In this document: positions 55,614 through 64,000 of the stretch, piece after piece
Position numbering within the stretch: the first letter of the stretch is position 1
Layout of the letters: the number at the start of each line of letters is the position of its first letter
Origin: Deroplatys truncata
Taxonomy: Eukaryota; Arthropoda; Insecta; Mantodea; Mantidae
Length of the DNA: 64,000 bases
Reading direction: 5' to 3'
NCBI GenBank assembly: GCA_030765065.1
Contig: CM060989.1
Coordinates: forward strand, 56,558,001-56,622,000
Made by a program: the position numbers and the translations under genes
Notes under the pieces: generated by a model
What the model saw: only the letters and a program-made list of their open reading frames with translations
Database searches by the model: none
Told to the model about the DNA's origin: nothing

Positions 55614-56123
55614 TACTTAGGACTGCCGTCGTAGATCATATACAGAAAACCTCCCTTGAGATGGCAATAAAACTCTTTAGAGCAAAAATTGTCCTAATTC
55701 TGACATATGGCATAAATCAAGTAAGAGAAAACCTAAAAAATGGGAGACGGTGAAGTATACTCTTCTCAAGCTAGTAATTGGAGTGTCGAAATACAACCCA
55801 TCGAGATAGCTGTTTCTGGTCGATGATCTTGACTACGAACTACTGCTCCCTGTAACAGAGACCTATATAAAGTTCATGGTGGAAACCCTGACGAAAAGAA
55901 GTGAGGTCGAAAAGGACTTCTATGCAACAAACGCTATGACAGACAGGAGCGAATCAAAACATGAGGAACGTTGTAACGAGGCTGGCAAAGTGAGTGCAAA
56001 TTCTGTGAACTAAACTATGATAAATACCACGTGCTGAACTGCAACAAATGTCCAAAAACAGTGACAGAACTTAAAGCTGAAAACTAAAGTTATGTTCGTT
56101 CTGCACACTTGTGCGCACTTCAC

Positions 56124-56193
<70 letters not shown>
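56124..56193. repeat. (TTA)n microsatellite
   Basis: About 23 units, directly after the LINE 3' end. Confidence 0.9.
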
Positions 56194-56195
<2 letters not shown>

Positions 56196-56310
56196 TCTCA
56201 GTTGATTGGTGAAGTTTCGAAATTTTGAAAAGTTATCCTTATATAAAATTTCAGGAATAAAAAAAGCTTTATATACTCAATGTAAGTACAAGAAAATGAC
56301 TTAATATGCA

Positions 56311-56632
56311 ATAATAATAATAATAATAATAATTACGTGGCGCTACAGTCTATGAAAGGCCTTGACCTGCCAACCCGACTATCAGCCTCACGCCCACGTA
56401 CGTACGGCAGAGCTAGGCAATCATCCAACCGATACGGGGAGATGATGTGATCAGCATCACACATTCCCCAACCAGAAAGTTGGCCTCCGGGATCGCTGCC
56501 TATCGCAGCTCCTCACTTTTCTCACGATGCTGAGTGGGCAACAGTCCTATACAGGACTTAAAATCCGCATCCCCATGGATGGATCGAACCCGGATACATT
56601 CCGTAGCTCCACACTCTAGTCCACAGCGCCGG
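56311..56632 (-). mobile_element. tRNA-derived SINE, insect CTGTAGCGCCACG type
   Basis: Minus strand: head TCCGGCGCTGTGGACTAGAG, B box GGTTCGATCC (about 56580), long body, 3' end TTTCATAGACTGTAGCGCCA followed by (ATT)n at 56312-56333. Recognisable as a common insect SINE tail. Boundaries fit, but a clear target duplication is not seen. Confidence 0.75.
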
Positions 56633-58084
56633 ACAATAAAGACACAAAGCACAAGACAATAAAAATTATGTAAAATCGAAAAAGTGGCTTAAGAGCAGAA
56701 AATGTCATCAAATGACCTAATAATATTTTCATAACCTGGGACACACAATAAGTATTCATGCAGGTTAGCAAATGTCTATTATGCAACAATTAAAAGATGT
56801 CATCAGAATCAGATTCCTGGTATATAGTATTATAAGCCTATCGGCAAGGCCGAATTTAATTTTTTTCCGAGCGCTACGGCTTATATATACCTAATACCCT
56901 TCTTATTATTTATTACATGGAACAGCCGATTGCCTGTTCCGTCTTCACATTTTCTATTTCCATCGTGCTTTCGACATCTCCTCTTCCAACGTCTTATAGT
57001 TAAATACAACTATATTCTACAGTGTCTTCAGATTTATTTGGCGGTTGCCGCCAATCGGTTGTCTGCGCATAACGTCAATACTTTGAAGCGAGTTTATCAC
57101 CAGTGCCACTGGCAGAGGTCTAGCGAAAGATGAGTGAAGGATTTCTACAGTGAAACAATGCACTTAGTGAAATGGGACTGTATCGTACCTTTCCAGTATT
57201 TACATTTGGAACTTCTTTAGCTTGCGTCTCGTGAACTCGCAATCTCAGCATGTATGTTGATAGGAATGGACAGATAGTCCAACTAATTGGGAGTATGTTG
57301 TCCTCCATTCTACATGCATGCTGGAACCATTTGTCGCGATAACCATAAAGAAGAGAAAGAGCCATTGTTTTATAAAATGTAATGCTAGTACCATTAATAA
57401 ATATAATAGTAAACACTGATATCATACAACTATTATTATCTGCTCTCATCTAACGGATTGGAGGAATGCATTACTAAAAATAAGTGAAAGAAAATCAAGT
57501 ATATTTCAGTTTTATGATCATACCTTACAAACGAAATTCATGACCAAAACGTAAAGATAATTTAGAAAGATTTTCAAAAATCACAACAGCAAAGTTAGCA
57601 TTTCTTTTTAATTCCTTCATTCACGAGTTGCGAATTAAAAGTTTAAAGGGGAAGAACCCAGAAAATCAAAGAAATGTTAATATAAGACCATCATCACTTT
57701 GAATAAAAATGAAATAACTTCAGTGTCCTTTTACATAAAGACTTGATTCTTGGGCTTATATAGAAGCGTACAACAACATAAAAGTTGTTAATTTAAAACA
57801 ATATGTGCTTTAGTTTTAGTTTTTACGAAAGACATAGTTTTAAACCAGAATATTTTGCAAGCTTATGTAAGCATCAACAATTCCTCTTGTATAATTATTT
57901 ATTTATATCGGGAAATGAACAAATGAGTTTAAGTTTACGCTACATACATAATAAAAGAAGTCTACCGATCAGCTGTTTGGCTTTGGCTTTGTTTTACGAT
58001 GAAGTTTTCAACACCTAAATCTGCATCGATTAAAGAACTTTAGGGATGCAAAAACAATTTTTTTGGTCCATATGTTTACTATTT
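56633..58084. other. Unrecognised stretch
   Basis: About 1.45 kb. Open frames 56930-57133 (plus) and 57120-57449 (minus, 109 residues) have no recognised domain. No paired repeats. Confidence 0.45.
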
Positions 58085-58503
58085 TCATATAATAAAAAAT
58101 ATGATGCATTACATTCACAAGGCTTTCTATACCCCTCCTCTAAACTGTTCTTACAGAATAGTTAATTTACTTCATCTTAATCGAATGAATGTTTGCAAAA
58201 ATGGCTCATTACACAAGAGGCATATAGCAATAGTCAAATGAAAAAGCTGGTAGCTATGTGATGGCTTTAACATTCCATACTCTTTCCACATGGCATCGTG
58301 AGAAACAACTGAAAGGTTACATCACTCTAAAAGGTTTAAAGTATTTAAAAATTCAAACCAATAACAAAGAATATCTCGGAAGTTGTCAATAAATAGTTAT
58401 TAAACAAAAATTGTGTTTTTCAACAAGATCTACATTTTTACCTAGTATGTTTTTGTCTATTCCTTGCAATTTACTAGTTTTACAAGAGCATGCAAAATTA
58501 ATT

Positions 58504-58794
58504 AACGAAACAGAAGATACGGCTGCTATGCGCTAGGGTCTCTGTGGACACTGACGAAGCAAGATGGCATGGTTAAAGGGATGAGACCTAGAAGGCTTAC
58601 TGTCCGCCTTTCTATACGAAAACAGTTGCTATGCGCTAGGGTCTCTGTGGAACGACAAAGCGGATGGTTACAGGGATGAGACCTAGAAGGCTAACTGTCC
58701 ACCACACCTCGATCTAAGAGTTACCCACTAACAAATTCATCGCGATATGACCATGTAGTTAAAGCGACGTAAAATAGAGTAATAAAAAACAATG
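58504..58794 (+). mobile_element. SINE 3' part with target duplication and internal duplication
   Basis: AAATTAATT lies on both sides (58495-58503, 58795-58803). The interior holds GCTATGCGCTAGGGTCTCTG twice (about 58533 and 58628), so an approximately 95-bp unit is duplicated. Tail TTAAAGCGACGTAAAATAGAG. No tRNA head, hence 5'-truncated. Confidence 0.75.
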
Positions 58795-59066
58795 AAATTA
58801 ATTCAGAACGAAGAGGACTTCGCGGGCTATTCTCATCAAATTCAAAGTTTTAATTTTATTTGTTAAACAAATACTTATACATAAGCATTTTAATCACAAT
58901 CGTTAGTCAGTTTTAAGAAAATAAAAAAGCAACGAAACATTTTGCATGTAAAGGGCAATTTGGGGTGGGGAGAGATTCTTAAAGACATTCGTATTGCATC
59001 CTAAGAAGATGCTTAGCTAAAATACCAAGTTTGGTATCTATCGGATCCCGAGTTATGCAATTGCTT

Positions 59067-59883
59067 GCTTTCTCTACTACGTGTAGTAAGTAGTGGAAGT
59101 ATTGTATTCCATCCAAAACTTCTATACCGAGATTTCACCGGAAATACATATTTTGAGTTGCCCTGAATCCAAATACATTTTTAGAAGCATGTCCGTGTGT
59201 CTATGAACAGCATAACTCAAAAACGAAAAGTCGGATAAATACCAAGTTTATTTGAATTTAGTATCTTCCAAGTATGCGACACGAAGATTTTCAGGAAAAT
59301 TTCTCCACCACAGACTACCCTTTAATTGGAACATTTTTCGAAAAGCTTGATTTTCTCAGTAATGGCCCTAACGATTTTGATTAAAATACCGTATGTTTAA
59401 GATATTTTCATGGCAAATTAAATGTATATCTTGAATTTTCTGGGAATGTCCCCAAAAGTCTTCAATCTGAATCACTTTCGCATAACTGGTAAAGAGATAG
59501 ACAAAAATTTACTGCGCAAAAATGTAGATCTCGTTAAAACACACAATTTATGTCATATACATTTTTTGTGGAGTGAACCATTTCCGAGATATCCCTTGTT
59601 ATTTGTTTCAATTTTCGAATACTTTTTCTCAAATGGGAATTCTGATTTGTTTTTATGTCTTGGACATACAAAGAGAATGGAATGCTCCACATAGCAACCA
59701 GCTCTTAAAGAGATTTGACTATCCCTTAAAGCCTACAATATTCCCCTTGCATTTACAAGAAAATTAGCAATAAGATAGACTCTGCAAATGTTTATATCGA
59801 TTAACATGAAGTAGATGGAGAATAAGCGTTTGTAAAAAATAGTCTGTACAAGAGTAGAAAAAGTTACGTGAGTGCAACAAGAT
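59067..59883 (+). mobile_element. Family A copy A-15
   Basis: GCTTTCTCTACTACGTGTAG to GAGTGCAACAAGATTTTT. Somewhat diverged (intermediate between young and old). Microsatellite absent. Confidence 0.75.
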
Positions 59884-60000
59884 TTTTAAAATAAGTGGAC
59901 CTCAAAACGTGTATTTCTGGTGAAGTCTCTATATCCAATTTGTGTGTGGAATGCAAAACTTCTTCTAGTTAGGTAATGTAAGTAGTGGAGAAAGTAAAAT

Positions 60001-60438
60001 ATGAAAATGTAAATACCGGGATATGAACTATAGACTGCTAAGGTTTTGTCACCCATTAAGAAATAGATTTCCCGTATTATCTTTATAAATTACTAGCTGG
60101 CTTACCCGACGTTGCAAGGGTAGCTTTTTAAACTCTAATAACGAATTAATTTCATTTACACCCCCCAGGGTTTTTATGAAATTGTTGTACAATTATAGAG
60201 CATTTTTATGGCTAATCACTTTACTCCTTATATCTGTAATTTTGTACAGCCCCGGCTCTGGAAATTCTGCATAGCCTATAAGTACCCTTTGGCGGTGGAA
60301 CAAGCATCTGTCGGAATGGTCAAGTAACGTTTTAGATAATCAAAATAGGTGAAATTTTAAACATTTGTACCTCCTCTTTGGTCCCATAGTTATTTAATAA
60401 CATAAAAGCTATATAGTTTTCTTATAATGCACAAACCC

Positions 60439-60477
<39 letters not shown>

Positions 60478-60950
60478 GAAGCTGATGAATAAGAATATTT
60501 TGCACTCCCAAGCCACCAAGTTAGCATCTGAGAGAAAAATATTCTTCTCAGTTGTTAATTATAAAATATAGGTTCACCGATTTCTAACGTTAGCAACTTT
60601 CTTTCTTTATACAATTATTTAGCACGCCCTACTAACGAGTTTGATTACAATACAAATACAAAGGAAATAAAGCAAAGCTTCTTACATGAGGGTTATTAGA
60701 ATATTTTGGCATTCTATCGCATGCATTTCGTAGTTAGCTGATTCGATTCTCTTTTGTTTTGCTGCGTCTTTTGTTTCCTTAGTTGCTAAATTGTGATCAT
60801 CTATATCGCCTGCATTTGACTTATTTTACATGCGTTTTCCATGGAAGTCTAAACGAAAAGTCAAATCCTTCTTCGCAAACATGTTCTTTTATAATTCCAT
60901 GTGTTTGTACCTCTTAGTACATAGGTTTGTAAATCTTTTTAGTCTTTTAG
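60001..60950. other. Unrecognised stretch with (TA)n
   Basis: TTACTAGCTGGCTTACCCGA at about 60090 resembles the start of a repeat seen in many insect genomes (ACTAGCTG.CCCGG type), which I cannot assign. A (TA)n tract lies at 60440-60473. Confidence 0.4.
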
Positions 60951-61692
60951 AAATTACTTTTTCTACCACGCACCTATGGTAGAGAATATATTGTATTCCA
61001 CCCAAAAATTGATAGCAGATTTCACGGAAATACATGTTTTGATGTCTCCTAAATAAAAAAAACAGTTTTAGGAAAATGTCATAAACACCAAACTTAGTAT
61101 TCAAGTTCAGTACCTTCCAACGATCCGATACAAAGATTTTCAAGAAAATTCCCTCACCCCAAACTAACCTCTACATGGAAGATTTTTCGAGATTTTTGAT
61201 TTAATAAAAGGTGACTAACGATTTTGATTAAAATACCATATATTAAAGATATTTATATGACAAATAAAACGTTTATCTTGAATTTTCTGGGAAAATCTTG
61301 TATAACTTATAAACATTAAGATCAGACTAAAACGTACTACACTAGAAATGTAGATTTCTTTAAAACATGCAATTTATTAAAAATAACTTTTTTGTGACAT
61401 CACCATTTCCGAGGTATCCGTTATTAATGTTTCGAATTGTTCAATCCTTAGCTATTCTTTTAAAGTCGTATCGATTTTCAGTTGTTTCTCGTGATGTTTA
61501 GAGTCCAGTTCTAAAACATTTGACATTCGCTAGTCCCTTTGTATCTATAACGAAATGTGTAATGCAGCGAAAGGTTTATCACGATTAAAATGAACTGGAT
61601 AGGAAAATAAACTTTCCTAAGAATAATTTGCATACCCACTAGTAAACAGTAGAGGGTAGGGAAAGTTATGTGAATGTAACACAAGATTTTTT
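60951..61692 (+). mobile_element. Old Family A2 copy, end to end
   Basis: The most complete A2 copy: 5' TTACTTTTTCTACCACG, interior blocks CTTCCAACGATCCGATAC and CATCACCATTTCCGAGG, 3' half AGTCCAGTTCTAAAACATTT and CCCTTTGTATCTATAACG, tip GGGTAGGGAAAGTTATGTGA plus ATGTAACACAAGAT. No microsatellite and no TGTCCTGGACA module. A2 therefore differs from young A mainly in its 3' third. Confidence 0.8.
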
Positions 61693-62267
61693 GAGATTAT
61701 CCTACATACACACAAATACATACAAATGTCATCTCTTTATAATGGAGCATGATCTACACTCACCGCTAATCCTCCTTTGTTTCATTACGTGTTGCTAGCA
61801 CTTAAAGATTCACAAACACCACTGAAAGAGTAAGACACTAAAGCGAACTTGCACGCGTCACATTGTTATTGCAGGTCACTCGGTTAAATCTACTCCCTCG
61901 CAGGTGAAGAGCCGGCTGCCAACTGAATGCGAGTGGGTCGGAAGGCAGTCACGTTACCCCTTCCACCAAACCAACAGGTTCTTCCTTCATTTGAATACCG
62001 CCTCTAATATATGTACTGGACACTTCGACCTTCGATCTTCCCTTATTTACTTCATAATGCTCCAACTTGATCCTCGAAGATGTATCAAGTCGCCTGTACC
62101 AAAATAGTGTAACAAACACACCAATTTCTTTCTGCACAGAATTCTACAACAGGCTTTTGTCTACAGTAGTTGGACCAAGCTGACCACCTTTAAAATGTCA
62201 AAACGATACATGTAATACTTCCCTCAGCGAAAAAGGAGACAAAAGACGACTGCTTTATGAGAAAAAA
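61693..62267. other. Unrecognised stretch
   Basis: Nothing recognised. Open frames 61904-62107 and 61949-62137 overlap on opposite strands and lack motifs. Confidence 0.4.
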
Positions 62268-62354
62268 AACCTGATGTGTTACATTCACATGCCTTTCTCT
62301 ACCATCTAACTATTCTTACGAAAGCTTTGTGCATTCCACCCAAAAATTAGATAC
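62268..62354 (-). repeat. Scrambled Family A tips
   Basis: ATGTGTTACATTCACATGCC (3' tip) and, within 90 bp, GCATTCCACCCAAAAATTAG (5' end in plus sense). A rearranged or deleted copy. Confidence 0.5.
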
Positions 62355-63199
62355 CTGATGTGTTGCACTCACATGACTTTCTCCACTCTTGTACAAACTA
62401 CTTTTACAAACGTTTATTCTCCATCTACTTCATTTTAATCGAGATAAACATTTGCAGAAAGTATCTTATTGCTAACTTTCTTGTAGGTGCAAGGGGAATA
62501 TGGTAGGCTTTAAGCGATAGTCAAATCTTTTAAGAGCTGTTTACTATGTGGAGCATTCCATTCTCTTTGCATGTCCAGGACATAAGAAAAACCAATAAGA
62601 ATTCCCATTTGAGAAAAAGTAAAAGTATTGGAAAATTCAAACAAATAACAAGGAATACCTCAGAAATGGTCACTGACAAAAAAAATGTAGATGACATAAA
62701 TTGTGTTTTAACGAGATCTACATTTTTGTATAGTAAAATTTGGCCTATCTCTTACGGTTTACCAGTTATGCGAAAGTCATTCAGAGTGAAGATGACTTTT
62801 GGGAACATTCTCAGAAAATTCAAGATATACAGTTTATTTGCCATAAAAATATCTTAAAGGTATGATATTTCAATCAAAATCGTTAGAGCCATTTTTGAGA
62901 AAGTCAGAATTTTCGAAAAATGTTGTATCTAAAGGGTAGTCTGGGGTGGGGGAATTTTCTTGAAAATCTTCGTGTCGTATCCTTGGAAGATACTAAACTC
63001 AAATGCCAAGTTTGGTATCTACCCGACTTTTCGTTTTTGAGTTATGCTGTTCATAGACAGACACATAGACACATACACGGAAATGTTTCCAAAAATTCTT
63101 TATTTGGAGTCAGGGCACATATATTTCCGGTGAAATCTCGGTATCGAATTTTTGAGTGGAATGCAATACTTCCCCTACCTACTATACGGAGTAGAGAAG
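62355..63199 (-). mobile_element. Family A copy A-16
   Basis: CTGATGTGTTGCACTCACAT to ACTATACGGAGTAGAGAAGT. The 3' palindrome TGTCCAGGACA is intact. Moderately diverged. Confidence 0.8.
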
Positions 63200-63558
63200 T
63201 ACCAAACTTGGCATATAAGTTCAGCATATTCTAAGGATGCGACAGAAAGATTTTCTAGAATTTCTCCCCACCCAGAACTACCCCTTACATGAATATTTTT
63301 AGAAATTTTTTATTTTATAAAAAATGGCTCTAATGATTTTTATTTGAAACCACGCACTTAGGATATTTACATGACAAAAGAATTATATCTTGACTTTTCT
63401 GCAAATAGCCTCTGAAGTCTATTCATTCTAAATGGCTTTTGTGTAAGTATTGGTAAACCGTGGTAGACAAAGCCCTAATACATAAAATAGGCAGACCTCG
63501 TTAAGGCACACAAAGTATGTCAGTTAAATTTTTTGTGCATTAAACATTTCCGAGATAT
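63200..63558 (+). mobile_element. Old Family A2 fragment
   Basis: ACCAAACTTGGCATATAAG to CATTTCCGAGATATTCTG. It joins A-16 head-on without its own 5' tip. Confidence 0.65.
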
Positions 63559-63561
63559 TCT

Positions 63562-63775
63562 GACACCTCGCGCGCTGGGACCCACACAGAGCTATTGCGG
63601 CTACCACCCCCCAGGAGGAAGGGAAGAGATGAAGGAGCCATTGGGGGCTACAGGAACGCGTGGAAGTCCCTAACATTTCCAAGCTCGCAGATGCGTCCCA
63701 CTGCTGGAGCTGCCGAGAGAGAGGAGAGAGCGAAGAACGACACACCAATCAAGCAGCCCAGGAGGACATGCTCTT
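63562..63775. repeat. Family III repeat, copy 3
   Basis: ACACCTCGCGCGCTGGGACC, CCCCCCAGGAGGAAGGGA and CCACTGCTGGAGCTGCCGAG. The longest copy. Confidence 0.65.
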
Positions 63776-64000
63776 TACAGCTAGAGCTGCTAGAACTAAC
63801 CGATGGGCCACGCAATCACAGATAATACATGAGGGTAATTGTTTTTAAAAAGAGTTGCTACCCCAGATCGAACTCCTGTCATAACAGATGCACCATCAAT
63901 AGCAACTGAGGAACACTTTATCAATGGCATTCCTATCCAAAATTCCCACAACACAGTGAATATATATCTCTCGCAGTACATCCTGTTAGCGGACACAGTG
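63776..64000 (-). pseudogene. hAT transposase fragment, runs off the window
   Basis: Minus strand: SSVAIDGASVMTGVRSGVAT then LFKNNYPHVLSV, and in a shifted frame CDCVAHRLVLAALAVKS. The DGASVM and C.AHR.L patterns are the conserved core of hAT transposases of the ZMYM/DUF4371 branch, as is the fragment at 10996. At least one frame change between the two blocks. Continues beyond base 64000. Confidence 0.75.

Larger units (their letters stand above)
54225..56095 (+). mobile_element. LINE 3' half, split by a mariner
   Basis: End of a non-LTR reverse transcriptase: NTYKYLGVTLQTNGITFG then RAITAVRAINGIRELSKK (54330-54440). After the mariner, in plus frame with breaks, it reads ALFRAKIVLILTYGINQV... 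and a cysteine/histidine block CKFCELNYDKYHVLNCNKC (about 55990-56050). The protein stops near 56090. 5'-truncated and broken. The (TTA)n tract that follows may be its tail. Confidence 0.75.
58090..60000 (-). mobile_element. Old Family A2 copy in three pieces
   Basis: 58090-58503 (tip ATGCATTACATTCACAAGG), 58804-59066 and 59884-60000 (5' end, to GTAGTGGAGAAAGT). Gaps hold a SINE and young copy A-15. Confidence 0.75.

Noticed and set aside
60090-60130. Start of a Penelope or other known insect repeat (ACTAGCTG type)
   Set aside because: Motif is suggestive, but I cannot assign the family or borders from sequence alone.

Overview
The window looks like a stretch of a large, AT-rich, repeat-dense arthropod genome, most likely an insect and perhaps polyneopteran (cockroach, termite, stick insect or cricket type). 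The evidence is the company of elements: Tc1, mariner and DUF4817-type transposases, a ZMYM-like hAT, Jockey/CR1-like LINEs with 3' halves only, tRNA-headed SINEs with a common insect 3' end (TTTCATAGACTGTAGCGCCA), and solo LTRs. The species call is inference. I find no convincing host gene. The open frames are short, and the most conserved ones are products of (CA)n tracts inside a repeat.

The dominant component, roughly 40% of the window by my tally, is one repeat family that I call Family A. A complete copy is 0.75-0.95 kb. It starts ACTTTCTCTACT and carries a (TG)n/(TC) microsatellite about 130 bp in. It has a T-run about 600 bp in, followed by a 225-bp 3' module that opens with the palindrome ATGTCCTGGACAT. 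It ends with the inverted motif AGTAGAGAAAGT, a small hairpin (ATGTG-7nt-CACAT) and CAGAT running into T's. About two dozen young copies and about fifteen older, diverged copies (subfamily A2) lie in both orientations. Their asymmetric inverted ends, 3' hairpin, internal microsatellite and insertion at T-runs resemble non-autonomous Helentron-type (DINE-1/HINE-like) rolling-circle elements. No Rep/helicase gene is present, so that class is inference.

Layout. 0-7.4 kb: unrecognised sequence, two young A copies, and an old copy interrupted by a DUF4817-type mariner. 7.4-13.7 kb: A copies, a hAT with an 8-bp target duplication, and a LINE split by a solo LTR. 13.6-17.4 kb: an old A copy holding a young copy, which holds another, plus extra 3' modules and a second solo LTR. 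17.8-21.7 kb: an old A copy split by an old copy (itself holding a small LTR-element fossil) and a young copy (holding a tRNA SINE). 23.75-30.78 kb: a nest of eight A copies. 31-37 kb: a SINE, a 5'-truncated LINE with 12-bp target duplication, a whole-length but broken Tc1, a hairpin insertion, and an LTR-element fossil with a primer-binding site. 37-45.4 kb: SINEs, mariner C-terminal pieces arranged as palindromes, a MITE with about 105-bp ends, and a GC-rich repeat (Family III). 45-53.6 kb: more A copies and SINEs. 54-56.6 kb: a LINE 3' half split by a mariner, and a SINE. 58-64 kb: A copies with a SINE inside, Family III, and the edge of a hAT transposase.

The elements do not cooperate as a pathway. 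What the window records is an order of insertions: A2 first, then young A copies into A2 and into each other at two internal homopolymer sites, with SINE, LTR and mariner insertions on top.
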